43,364 nucleotides of DNA from Nocardia wallacei. GTDB lineage: Bacteria; Actinomycetota; Actinomycetes; Mycobacteriales; Mycobacteriaceae. The translations under genes were made by a program, and so were the position numbers. The notes beneath the pieces are model-generated. The model saw only the letters and a list, made by a program, of their open reading frames with translations, was not told the origin of the DNA and did not search any database. The stretch is taken from NCBI RefSeq assembly GCF_029869545.1, contig NZ_JARWQD010000055.1, positions 1 through 43,364 of the forward strand. Reading direction: 5' to 3'. Positions within the stretch are counted from its first letter, which is position 1; each line of letters begins with the position of its first letter. This document shows, piece after piece, positions 9,179 to 16,527 of the stretch.

Positions 9179-9249
9179 GAGCTGCGGAAACATTGAAGTA
9201 ATCGGTGTGTCGCCCGGCGTTTCGTGGTTTTATTGATAGTTGGTGTCAA

Positions 9250-10236
9250 TCAACGCCGCTTCCGAAGCAGCCGGTAACTGATCGCGCCCGCCAGCACCGC
9301 GCTCACCCCGACCGCGGCGGTCGCGGCGACGGTGGTCGACGACGGGGCCGGTAGTCGCGCCCACAGCGACACCGGATTCGAGAAGGTCAGCACCGGCCAG
9401 CCGCGAGATGTGGCCTCCCGCCGCAGATTTCGGTCCGGATTGACCGCCGTCGGGTGCCCGACCGCGCTGAGCATCGGCAGATCGGTGATCGAATCGGAGT
9501 ACGCGTAGCACCGGGACAGGTCGTAGCCCTCGGTGGCGGCCAACCGGCGCATGGCCTCCACCTTGCCCTCGCCGTAGCAGTAGAAGTCGACCGCACCCGT
9601 GTACCGGCCGTCCGCCACGACCATGCGGGTGGCGGCGGTATGGGTGGCGCCCAGGGCGGCGGCGATCGGGCCGACGATCTCCTCGCCCGACGCCGACACG
9701 ATCACCACGTCGTGACCCCGGATCTTGTGATCGGCGATCAGGTCCGCCGCCTCGGCGTAGATGAGCGGGTCCACCAGTTCGTGCAGGGTCTCGGCGACGA
9801 TGGCCTTGACCTGCCCGACGTCCCATCCGGCGCACATCTTGGTGAGGTGCTCGCGCATGCGTTCCATCTGGTCGTGGTCGGCGCCGGAGAGCAGGAACAG
9901 GAAGTGGGCGTAGCTGCTCTCCAGCACGGTCCGGCGGTTGAGCAGGCCCTGATCGAAGAACGGCTTGCTGAACACGAACGCGCTGGACTTCGCGATCACC
10001 GTCTTGTCCAGGTCGAAGAACGCCGCCACCCGGCTCTGCCGTGCGCTCGGCGCGGGGTGCCGCTGCGTGCCCCCGCCGGTCTCGCCTGTCCGATCCTCCG
10101 CAGCTGTCGGGTCGCCCTCGGCCGTCACGGTGTTCAGAATAGGGAGCTTTTCGTCCGCCGTCGTGGTGGGGGCCGGTGGGCGTCCTCCGGTGCTGTTCCC
10201 GCGCGGTTTGCCGCCGTTACGCCCGGTGTCCGGCAC
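9250..10236 (-). CDS. HAD-IB family hydrolase (SerB-like phosphatase)
   Basis: Predicted 328-aa phosphatase of the phosphoserine phosphatase-like HAD-IB group. A low-complexity N-terminal region of about 68 residues is followed by the catalytic FFDLDKTV with nucleophile Asp75 and Asp77, motif II VVIVSASGEEI, and motif III/IV with YAYSDSITDLPML. The C-terminus has a hydrophobic helix (TVAATAAVGVSAVLAGAISY) followed by RLLRKRR, suggesting a membrane tail anchor. GTG 10236 is chosen because GAGGAAG lies four bases upstream; the open frame continues upstream but would run towards the 6C RNA promoter. It corresponds to Rv3661, and the substrate is unknown. Confidence 0.85.
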   Translation of the reverse strand: MPDTGRNGGKPRGNSTGGRPPAPTTTADEKLPILNTVTAEGDPTAAEDRTGETGGGTQRHPAPSARQSRVAAFFDLDKTVIAKSSAFVFSKPFFDQGLLNRRTVLESSYAHFLFLLSGADHDQMERMREHLTKMCAGWDVGQVKAIVAETLHELVDPLIYAEAADLIADHKIRGHDVVIVSASGEEIVGPIAAALGATHTAATRMVVADGRYTGAVDFYCYGEGKVEAMRRLAATEGYDLSRCYAYSDSITDLPMLSAVGHPTAVNPDRNLRREATSRGWPVLTFSNPVSLWARLPAPSSTTVAATAAVGVSAVLAGAISYRLLRKRR

Positions 10237-10295
10237 GAAACTTCCTCGCCGGTGGACTTGCGTTTCCGCCGGGGCCTGGGTGTAGTATTGCTGGC

Positions 10296-10392
10296 ACCTG
10301 GACATGGTCCAGGCGCGTTCAGCCCGACCCCCCGGGGCTGAACCCCGACGGCCCCAGCCTCCTCCCCCCCCGGCTGGGGCCGTCCTCTATTT
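10296..10392 (+). ncRNA. 6C RNA (B11-type small RNA)
   Basis: Two adjacent GC stems each present a loop of six or more cytosines, the defining feature of the actinobacterial 6C RNA. Stem 1 is TTCAGCCC (10318-10325) with GGGCTGAA (10335-10342) around CCCCCC (10328-10333). Stem 2 is a 12-bp helix (10348-10359 with 10372-10383) around eight C (10364-10371) and is followed by a T-rich tail, so it also acts as terminator. A short 5' hairpin (CCTGGAC / GTCCAGG, 10297-10313) comes first. TAGTAT (10283-10288) is the likely -10. The place, upstream of the ssd-like gene and divergent from the HAD gene, matches B11 in M. tuberculosis. Confidence 0.93.
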
Positions 10393-10509
10393 CTGGACGC
10401 CCTGTGTGCGTGGTACTCGGCGTGCACCTTTCGCTCACAGCCCCGTAGTTATCCACATTCGGTCCGAGGGTGGTGGTGCGGCCGTGCTCGTCGAGCGAGG
10501 CTGGCCTGC

Positions 10510-11616
10510 ATGAATTCCATTGCGGCAAGCCTGGATTGCGGTAGCGAGGCACCGGGACCGGCGCTGGTGCTGGTCACCGATCGGCGCCTGTGCGACGAGG
10601 TCGGGCGGGTGGCCGCCGCGGCGGATCGGCGCATCGACGAGGGCCGGATGCCGGTCGGCAGGCACGCCTGGTCCGGTGCGGCGATGGTGATCGTCGACAC
10701 CGCCACCGCGCAGGCCTGTGCCGCCGCCGGATACCCCCGCCGAGCGGGCGTTGTGCTGGTCGTCGAGGGGGAGCCGGGCCTGCCGGAATGGCAGGCGGCG
10801 GCCGCGGCCGGTGCCGAGCGGGTGCTCGCGCTGCCCACCGCCGCCGACCTGCTGATCGAATCCTTCGCCGAGCATGCCCACTGCGGCCGGGGCGACGGCA
10901 GCGTGGTCGCCGTGATCGGCGCGCACGGGGGAGCCGGGGCGTCCACGCTCGCCGCGGCCGTCGCGCACACCGCGGCCGTCGCCCGGTTCCGGCACGACAC
11001 GATCCTGGTCGACGGCGCTCCGCTCGGCGGCGGGGCCGACCTGCTGCTCGGCATCGAATCGGTCCCCGGGTTGCGCTGGCCGGATCTCGTCGTCGAGCAG
11101 GGCCGGGTCGCCGCCGCGGCACTGCACGACGCGCTGCCCGCCGCGGCGCCCGGGCTCGCCGTACTCGCGTGCGGGCGCGTGGTGGGCGATGCCGTCCCCG
11201 CCGAGTTGGGGCCGGGTGCGGTGCGCGCGGTGATCGAGGCGGGCCGCTCCGCGGGCGACCTGGTGGTCTGCGACGTCTCCGGGGAGCGCGGCCCACACGC
11301 CGACCAGATGCTCGACGCCGCCGATCTGGTGGTGCTGGTCGTCCCCGCCCGGTTGCGCTCCGTGGCGGCTGCCCGTGCCGTGGTCGCCCACACTCGCCGC
11401 CGAAACCCCAACCAGGGCGTGATAATTCGCGGTCCCGCTCCGGGCGGGTTGCGTGGCGGTGAGGTGGCCGCGGCGCTCGGCGTGCCGCTGCTGGCCGCGG
11501 TCCGGGCGCAGCCCCGGCTCCCGGCGCGGCTCGAGCGCGGTGGCCTGGGCGTACCGCGCGGCCCATTGCGTACGGCGGCCGACGCCGTGCTGGATGTGCT
11601 GGACGGGGGTGCGTGA
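10510..11616 (+). CDS. Septum-site-determining-like / TadZ-CpaE-like MinD-family protein
   Basis: A 368-aa protein at the head of the tad operon, in the place of Rv3660c (Ssd). The first 120 residues look like a receiver-like domain; the rest is a MinD/ParA-type fold with VIGAHGGAGASTLAAAVAHT where the deviant Walker A would be and ILVDGAPLGGGADLLLG as the switch/Walker B segment. Both P-loop lysines are missing (KGGxGKT is replaced by HGGAGAST), so it may not hydrolyse ATP normally. In Tad systems such proteins place the pilus machine at the pole; mycobacterial Ssd has been linked to septum control. The TGA (11614-11616) shares its last base with the ATG of the next, uncertain ORF. Confidence 0.82.
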   Translation: MNSIAASLDCGSEAPGPALVLVTDRRLCDEVGRVAAAADRRIDEGRMPVGRHAWSGAAMVIVDTATAQACAAAGYPRRAGVVLVVEGEPGLPEWQAAAAAGAERVLALPTAADLLIESFAEHAHCGRGDGSVVAVIGAHGGAGASTLAAAVAHTAAVARFRHDTILVDGAPLGGGADLLLGIESVPGLRWPDLVVEQGRVAAAALHDALPAAAPGLAVLACGRVVGDAVPAELGPGAVRAVIEAGRSAGDLVVCDVSGERGPHADQMLDAADLVVLVVPARLRSVAAARAVVAHTRRRNPNQGVIIRGPAPGGLRGGEVAAALGVPLLAAVRAQPRLPARLERGGLGVPRGPLRTAADAVLDVLDGGA

Positions 11617-12155
11617 TGAATCTTTCGGTCATCACCCGCCGCGAGTCTACCGCGCAGCTGCTTGAACGTTTCGCTCATGGGCAGCGAAATCGACTGCGGC
11701 ACTGGCACATCAGTGGCACAGTCGCGGTGCTGGGCATCGCTGTGGAGCGCCACGGCGCGGATGAACTCGGGCGTCGGCGGCCAGCGGGCCCGGTGCGGTC
11801 GCAGTCTCCTGCGTCGCGGTCCGGCCTCGGGCGGAAATGTGGAGTCCGCCGCCGCGCAGGGAGCCCCGGGCCGCTCGCCCTCGTAGCTGTGCATCGCTCG
11901 GAGTTGTTCGACACGGTCGCGGCCGCGCGCCCCGGGCCACTCGGCCCCGTAGCTGTCCCGCGCCCTTCGCAGCCGTTCGACATGGTCGCGGCCGCGCGCC
12001 CCGAGTCGCTCGGCCTCGTAGCTGTTCTGCGGCCTTCGCAGCCGTTCGACATGGTCGCGGCTCGGCAGCTGGTGCAGGTCGCTGTCCTGCGCAAATGCCG
12101 AATGCGCCGAGTGGCGGTACAGGCCGCTGCCGCGTGGTGGAAGGTCCGCCGATGA
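11616..12155 (+). CDS. Uncertain repeat-containing ORF between ssd and cpaF
   Basis: An open frame of 179 aa begins at ATG 11616, overlapping the last base of the ssd-like stop codon, and ends with TGA 12153-12155 overlapping the cpaF ATG. Both junctions look like translational coupling. The protein is Arg-rich with no recognised domain; its middle is built from a 23-residue repeat (FDMVAAARPxSLGLVAVLRP type). The codons are less G/C-ended than in the flanking genes, and the corresponding M. tuberculosis genes are adjacent as I recall, so this may be repeat-expanded spacer rather than a gene. Kept because of the two overlaps. Confidence 0.3.
   Translation: MNLSVITRRESTAQLLERFAHGQRNRLRHWHISGTVAVLGIAVERHGADELGRRRPAGPVRSQSPASRSGLGRKCGVRRRAGSPGPLALVAVHRSELFDTVAAARPGPLGPVAVPRPSQPFDMVAAARPESLGLVAVLRPSQPFDMVAARQLVQVAVLRKCRMRRVAVQAAAAWWKVRR
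11855..12092. repeat. 69-bp tandem repeat
   Basis: The anchor TTCGAC recurs at 11907, 11976 and 12045, exactly 69 bp (23 codons) apart, with GTCGCGGC shortly after each. Two full units are flanked by a degenerate partial unit on each side. The reading frame of the surrounding ORF is kept throughout. Confidence 0.85.
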
Positions 12156-13339
12156 GCGCGCTCGTGACCACGGACCTGCTGGACCGAGTGCGGGAGCGGC
12201 TCGCCGCGCAGGCCGGTGATCCGGATCCGGCCCGGCTGGCCGCGGCGATTCGCGCCGAATCCGGTGGCGTCCTGGGGGATACCGACCTGCTGCGGGTGCT
12301 GCGGCTGTTGCAGACGGAGCTGACCGGGGCGGGCGTGCTGGAGCCGCTGCTGCACGATCCCGAGGTCTCGGATGTGCTGGTCACGGCGCCGGACGCGGTG
12401 TGGGTGGACCGTGGCCAAGGCCTGCGGCGTACGGCGGTGACGTTTCCCGACGAGCACGCGGTGCGTCGGCTGGCGCAACGGCTGGCCCTGGCCGCCGACC
12501 GGCGCCTCGACGATGCGCAGCCGTGGGTCGACGGGCGGCTGCCGGGATTCGAAGGGGCGCTGGGGAATTCGTTCGGCGTGCGGTTACATGCGGTGCTGGC
12601 GCCGATCGCGCACGGCGGCACCTGCCTGTCACTGCGGGTGCTGCGACCGGCCAGCCAGGGGCTGGATGCGCTGAGCGCCTCGGGTTCGGTGCCTGCCGAG
12701 GCAAAGTCGTTGCTGGAGGCCATCATTCGCGCGCGACTCGCCTTCCTCGTCGTGGGCGGGACCGGGGCGGGCAAAACCACCCTGCTGTCCGCCATGCTCG
12801 CGAAAGTCGCCGCGGCGGAACGCATCGTCTGTGTCGAGGACGCGGCCGAGCTCGCCCCGCCGCATCCGCATGTGGTGCGGCTGGTCGCCCGGGCGGCGAA
12901 CGTGGAGGGCGCGGGCGCGGTCACCGTGCGCGACCTGGTCCGGCAGGCCCTGCGCATGCGTCCCGACCGTATCGTCATCGGCGAGGTGCGCGGCGCCGAG
13001 GTAGTGGATCTGCTGACCGCCCTCAACACCGGCCACGACGGCGGTGCCGGAACCGTCCACGCCAACTCGCCGCGGGAGGTGCCCGCCCGATTGGAGGCGC
13101 TGGCCGCGCTGGGCGGGATGGGCCGAGCCGCCCTGCACAGCCAGCTCGCCGCCGCGGTCCAGGCCGTCCTGCATATGCACCGGTGTGCCGACGGCACCCG
13201 CGCCCTGCGCGAGATCGGTCTCGTGGTCCGCGACGCCAGCGGCCAGGTCCATATCGAACCCGCCTGGTGCGCAGAAGGATCCGACGCCCCCGCAGCCCCC
13301 GACCTCGAACGCCTACTCACCGATCGGCTCGCCCGGTGA
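12152..13339 (+). CDS. cpaF: Tad pilus assembly/secretion ATPase CpaF/TadA
   Basis: A 395-aa VirB11/PulE-type ATPase that drives assembly of Flp-type pili or a related secretion machine at the cytoplasmic face of the membrane. Visible motifs are Walker A GGTGAGKTT (about residues 202-210), the Asp box (IVCVEDAAEL), Walker B with RPDRIVIGEVRG, and the His box TGHDGGAGTVHANS. The start ATG 12152 has GGAAGG at good spacing; the long upstream extension of the frame is repeat-derived and rejected. It corresponds to Rv3659c. The C-terminal 20 residues are acidic and Pro/Ala-rich. Confidence 0.93.
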   Translation: MSALVTTDLLDRVRERLAAQAGDPDPARLAAAIRAESGGVLGDTDLLRVLRLLQTELTGAGVLEPLLHDPEVSDVLVTAPDAVWVDRGQGLRRTAVTFPDEHAVRRLAQRLALAADRRLDDAQPWVDGRLPGFEGALGNSFGVRLHAVLAPIAHGGTCLSLRVLRPASQGLDALSASGSVPAEAKSLLEAIIRARLAFLVVGGTGAGKTTLLSAMLAKVAAAERIVCVEDAAELAPPHPHVVRLVARAANVEGAGAVTVRDLVRQALRMRPDRIVIGEVRGAEVVDLLTALNTGHDGGAGTVHANSPREVPARLEALAALGGMGRAALHSQLAAAVQAVLHMHRCADGTRALREIGLVVRDASGQVHIEPAWCAEGSDAPAAPDLERLLTDRLAR

Positions 13340-13646
13340 ACGGGCCACGCCGCCGCCTGGCTGATGCCCCGGCCCTCATCGGCCGTGCGGTTGCGAGCGG
13401 ATCACGCACCGGTGCGCTCGAGGTCCTCGACGCCAACCGCGCACCACAGCCCGGCATAGCCTGTCGTTGCGAAAACCCCCGCGCCCGCCGACCACCCCGT
13501 GGGCAGCGGTCCAGTAATTCCGACCTACCCATATTCCCGTTCGGTGGGTTGTGCCGGTGCCCGGTCGGTGGGCTGTGGCGGTGCCCGGTCGGTGGGCCCT
13601 GCCGGTGCCCGGTCGGTGAGTTGTGCCTGTACGCGGGAGGTCGGAC
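13340..13646. other. Spacer between cpaF and tadB
   Basis: A 307-bp gap in an operon whose genes otherwise nearly touch. Its right third is the 24-bp tandem array (13538-13633). The rest shows no gene or clear terminator. Confidence 0.6.
13538..13633. repeat. 24-bp tandem repeat, four copies
   Basis: Units of the form CGGTCGGTGGGCTGTGGCGG plus TGCC occupy 13538-13561, 13562-13585, 13586-13609 and 13610-13633 (last copy diverged). The array ends 13 bp before the tadB GTG. Confidence 0.9.
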
Positions 13647-14555
13647 GTGAGCGCGGCCCTTGTCTGCCTGGCGTTGGCGGTGGGGCTCTTGCCCGCGCCT
13701 GCGGGACGGCGTCGTTTCACTCGGGTATTCGGCGGCACACGAAGGACGCGAAAAGTACCACCGGGATTCATATTTCGCATCGGGGCTGTACTAGCCGTGG
13801 CCGGTGCCGCGGTAGCGGGGATCGGCCCGTTGCTCGCGGTTGCCGCGGGAGTCGGCACGGCGGCCGTGCGCATGCGCCGCTCCCGTCGCGATCGGGAGCG
13901 CGCTGCCGAATGCGTGGCGCTGGCGGAGGGACTCGATACGGTCGTCGGCGAACTGAGAGTCGGCGCCCACCCGAGCGCCGCCGCGGCTGCGGCCGCGGAT
14001 GCGATGTGCGACATGCCGAATGGGCGGTATGGCAACTCGCCACCGACGCGGAACCCCGCGGGCATCGCCGACCGAGTCGAACCCGGCCGTCTCGGGCCGT
14101 CGGCCGAACCGGTAGGCCGCGCCCGTGGCGCAGCCACCAGGGCATTCGCGGTCTGCTCGGCACGCAGTCGGTTGGGCGGCTCGGCGGCGGCCGGTTTGCG
14201 CGATCCGAACGCGGTGATCGCCACCGAGCTGTCCCGCATCGCGGATGCCTGGGATGTCGCGGACAGGCACGGTCTGGCCCTCGCCGACCTGCTCGCCGCG
14301 GCCCGCGCAGACCTGCTGAGCCGCAGGCGATTCCGCGACCGCACCGTGGCCGCCCTGGCCGGTGCCCGGGCCACCGCCACCGTCCTCGCCGGACTCCCAC
14401 TCCTGGGCATCGCACTCGGCCAGCTACTCGGCGCCGCCCCACTGCGAGTCCTGCTGACCCCCGGCCTCGGCACCATCCTGCTCCCCCTGGGCACCGCCTT
14501 GATCTGCGCCGGACTCCTATGGACCGACACGATCACCCGAAGGGTCATGACATGA
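13647..14555 (+). CDS. tadB: Tad pilus inner-membrane protein TadB
   Basis: Type II secretion F-domain protein of 302 aa, the inner-membrane platform with TadC on which CpaF acts. Predicted membrane segments lie at the N-terminus (SAALVCLALAVGLLPAP), around residues 45-75 (FIFRIGAVLAVAGAAVAG...) and two near the C-terminus (ATATVLAGLPLLGIALGQLL; LGTILLPLGTALICAGLLW). The F-domain is interrupted by a low-complexity stretch of roughly 50 residues (about 125-180, rich in Pro, Gly and Arg) that is not typical of the family. GTG 13647 is chosen because GGGAGG lies eight bases upstream. It corresponds to Rv3658c. Confidence 0.85.
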   Translation: MSAALVCLALAVGLLPAPAGRRRFTRVFGGTRRTRKVPPGFIFRIGAVLAVAGAAVAGIGPLLAVAAGVGTAAVRMRRSRRDRERAAECVALAEGLDTVVGELRVGAHPSAAAAAAADAMCDMPNGRYGNSPPTRNPAGIADRVEPGRLGPSAEPVGRARGAATRAFAVCSARSRLGGSAAAGLRDPNAVIATELSRIADAWDVADRHGLALADLLAAARADLLSRRRFRDRTVAALAGARATATVLAGLPLLGIALGQLLGAAPLRVLLTPGLGTILLPLGTALICAGLLWTDTITRRVMT

Positions 14556-15190
14556 CCCCAAACCAACCCCCTTGTCCCCCTTACCCCGTCCCCACACGAC
14601 CTCGCCGCGCGGCCTCGCCGCCCATCGGGAGACGACCGGGCCTGCCCGAGCAGAAAAGGAGCGGTTGTGCCCACTTCCGTGCCCCCGATCCTCCTCCGAC
14701 CCGTCGCCGCACGTGCCCGCGCGACATGAACGGCAACCGCAACCCGTCGCCTGGTTGGGGCGGCGAGGCTACTCGAGCGGAGGAGCAGTGTTGTGTCCAC
14801 ATCCGTGATTCCGTTGCCGCCCTGGCCTGTTGCCGCATGCATGCGCGAGGCGTGGGCGGTGAGCGGGGTTTGTCGCCATGGCGGGCACGGTGCGGCCGCT
14901 CGAGCGGGGGAGGAGCGGTAGTGGCACCTTGCGTGATTCCGTTGCTGCCCTGGCCTGTTGCCGCATGTGTGTGCGAGGCGTGGGCGGTGAGCGGGGTTTG
15001 TCGCCATGGCGGGCACGGTGCGGCCGCTCGAGCGGAGGGGAGCGGTTGTGGTGGCTTCGGTGATTTCGGTGCTGCTCTGGTCCGTTGCCGCGTGGGTGCG
15101 CGAGGAGTTGGCGGTGAGCGGGGTTTGTCGCCAGGTCCGGGGGACGGTTGTCGTCGGAGGGATGAAGGAGCGGATGTGGCGGGTGGCGTG
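14556..15190 (+). repeat. Serial copies of the tadC translation-start region (about 128 bp each)
   Basis: The stretch before tadC contains four degenerate copies of the tadC ribosome-binding site and first codons. Shine-Dalgarno plus GTG pairs are at 14656/14667, 14779/14793, 14908/14921 and 15034/15048, with the real tadC pair at 15165/15176, so the spacing is 123-129 bp. Each copy starts a peptide of the form V..SVIPLLPWPVAA. The first three open 20-aa (14667-14729), 42-aa (14793-14921) and tadC-in-frame peptides; the fourth gives 47 aa (15048-15191) and overlaps the tadC start. The block GTGAGCGGGGTTTGTCGCC recurs at 14858, 14987 and 15114. Nothing in positions 14556-14640 is recognisable. 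Confidence 0.8.
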
Positions 15191-15889
15191 ATTCCTTTAC
15201 TGCTCTTGGCTGTTGCCGCGTTGGTGGTGCCCCGAGGCGTTACGTCCGGGGCGCGGCTGTCGGCGTTACCGGGTGGGGCGGGCGGTCCGGTGGTGCGCGC
15301 ATCGCGTGGCGGGTTGGGGGGTCCGGTGGTGCGCGTACTGCGTGCTGGGCGGGGCGGTTCGGTGGTACGCACATCGCGTGCTGGGCGGGATCGTCCGCCG
15401 AGACGCCTGCCGGGCGGTGGCTCTGCCTGCGCGGATCCACTGGCCACCGCCTCGGTTCTCGAGCTGCTGGCGGCATGTCTGCGGGCGGGTTTGCCGATCG
15501 GGTCCGCCGCTCGGGCCGTGGCGCCCGCCGCGCCCGCGCCGATAGGTGACGCACTGCGCCGTGCCGCCGACCTGATGACGCTCGGGGCGGACCCCATCGA
15601 CGCCTGGGAGCGGGTCGCGGGCGAGGCGGGTGGTGACGAGATCCGCGCGTTGGCCCGGCTGGTGCGCCGCTCTGCCCGATCCGGTGCCGCGCTGGCGGCC
15701 GCGGTATCCGACCTGGCCGAACAGTGCCGCGGCACCGTCGAGGACGCGACCATAGCCCGCGCCGAGCGGGCCGGGGTGCTGATCAGCGGACCGCTCGGCC
15801 TGTGTTTCCTTCCCGCATTCGTGTGCCTGGGCATCGTCCCGGTGGTCGCGGGCCTGGCCGACCGGGTGCTCGAGGGCGGGGTGCTGTGA
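15176..15889 (+). CDS. tadC: Tad pilus inner-membrane protein TadC
   Basis: Second type II secretion F-domain protein, 237 aa from GTG 15176 (AAGGAG six bases upstream). A first hydrophobic segment (GVIPLLLLAVAALVV) is followed by a Gly/Arg/Val repeat region and the F-domain (ELLAACLRAGLPIGSAARAV ... DALRRAADLMTLGADP), ending in a hydrophobic helix (GPLGLCFLPAFVCLGIVPVV). The same frame is open much further upstream; GTG 14921, one of the repeated start modules, would give a 322-aa product in frame. The M. tuberculosis counterpart, as I recall, is only about 190 aa, so the N-terminal half appears expanded by repeats. Confidence 0.8.
   Translation: MAGGVIPLLLLAVAALVVPRGVTSGARLSALPGGAGGPVVRASRGGLGGPVVRVLRAGRGGSVVRTSRAGRDRPPRRLPGGGSACADPLATASVLELLAACLRAGLPIGSAARAVAPAAPAPIGDALRRAADLMTLGADPIDAWERVAGEAGGDEIRALARLVRRSARSGAALAAAVSDLAEQCRGTVEDATIARAERAGVLISGPLGLCFLPAFVCLGIVPVVAGLADRVLEGGVL
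15281..15388 (+). repeat. 36-bp in-frame tandem repeat inside tadC
   Basis: Three units at 15281-15316, 15317-15352 and 15353-15388 encode GGPVVRASRGGL, GGPVVRVLRAGR and GGSVVRTSRAGR. They lie between the first hydrophobic segment and the F-domain. Confidence 0.9.
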
Positions 15890-15946
15890 ACACACGGGAG
15901 CCTCGGCGCGGACCGGCCGCGCCTGTGGAGGAGAAAGGGGACAACG

Positions 15947-16159
15947 GTGCGCTTGGCAGTTCGTTCTGCGGTACTGGAGGTGCGCTCGCGCCTGATCCAG
16001 GCGGCGGTGGCCGACGACGGCATGAGTACCGCCGAATACGCGATCGGCACCATCGCCGCGGCGGCGTTCGGTGCGGTGCTGTACACGGTGGTCACCGGCG
16101 ATTCGATCGTGAACGCCCTGACCCGGATCATCGATCGGGCCCTCAACACCGAGGTGTAG
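15947..16159 (+). CDS. Flp pilin-like DUF4244 protein
   Basis: A 70-aa small membrane protein in the position of Rv3656c and the likely pilin-type subunit of this Tad locus. The central DDGMSTAEYAIGTIAAAAF followed by GAVLYTVV has the Flp features: Gly before the cleavage region, Glu at position 5 of the presumed mature N-terminus (MSTAE), and a hydrophobic helix. GTG 15947 is preceded by GGAGAAAGGGG. It starts 58 bp after tadC. Prepilin peptidase is not in this window, so processing would need a gene elsewhere. Confidence 0.88.
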   Translation: MRLAVRSAVLEVRSRLIQAAVADDGMSTAEYAIGTIAAAAFGAVLYTVVTGDSIVNALTRIIDRALNTEV

Positions 16160-16215
16160 GGGAAGGGCGCGAGGCACGTTCGGCCGCAACGGATTACGGT
16201 CGCGATGCGGGTGCG

Positions 16216-16527
16216 GTGACCGTGGAGGCGGCGATCGCCCTGGCCGCGCTCGTCTCCGCGGTGCTGCTGTGCCTCGGCGGCCTGCTGGCGGCGCCGACCC
16301 AGGTCCGCTGCGTCGACGCCGCCCGCGAGGCGGCTCGCCTGGTCGCCCGCGGCGCCGACTCCGACGCGCTGCCCGCAGCCCGCCGGATCGCGCCGCGCGG
16401 CGCCGAAATCACCATCCGAACAGACGGAGACCAGGTCATCGCGATCGTCACCGCGGGCACCCCCTTGCTCCCCCTCCAACTACGCGCCGAAGCGGTCGCC
16501 GTCCTGGAACCGGGAGAACCGGGATGA
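16216..16527 (+). CDS. TadE-like pilus protein (Rv3655c type)
   Basis: A protein of about 103 aa with the TadE-type N-terminus VTVEAAIALAALVSAVLLCLGGLLA, a membrane helix with the conserved Glu, and a small extracytoplasmic domain. The start is uncertain. GTG 16216 is the first in-frame start after the flp gene, but the preceding codons (AATDYGRDAGA) look coding, and GGGGAAGG at 16159-16166 would suit a start near 16175 where no standard codon lies in frame. The stop overlaps the next ATG (ATGA). It probably assembles as a minor pseudopilin. Confidence 0.75.
   Translation: MTVEAAIALAALVSAVLLCLGGLLAAPTQVRCVDAAREAARLVARGADSDALPAARRIAPRGAEITIRTDGDQVIAIVTAGTPLLPLQLRAEAVAVLEPGEPG

Noticed and set aside
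8896..9249. A 117-codon minus-strand frame in the Ms1 region
   Set aside because: Composition is Arg/Pro-rich with no domain, and it lies inside the interval better explained by a noncoding RNA.
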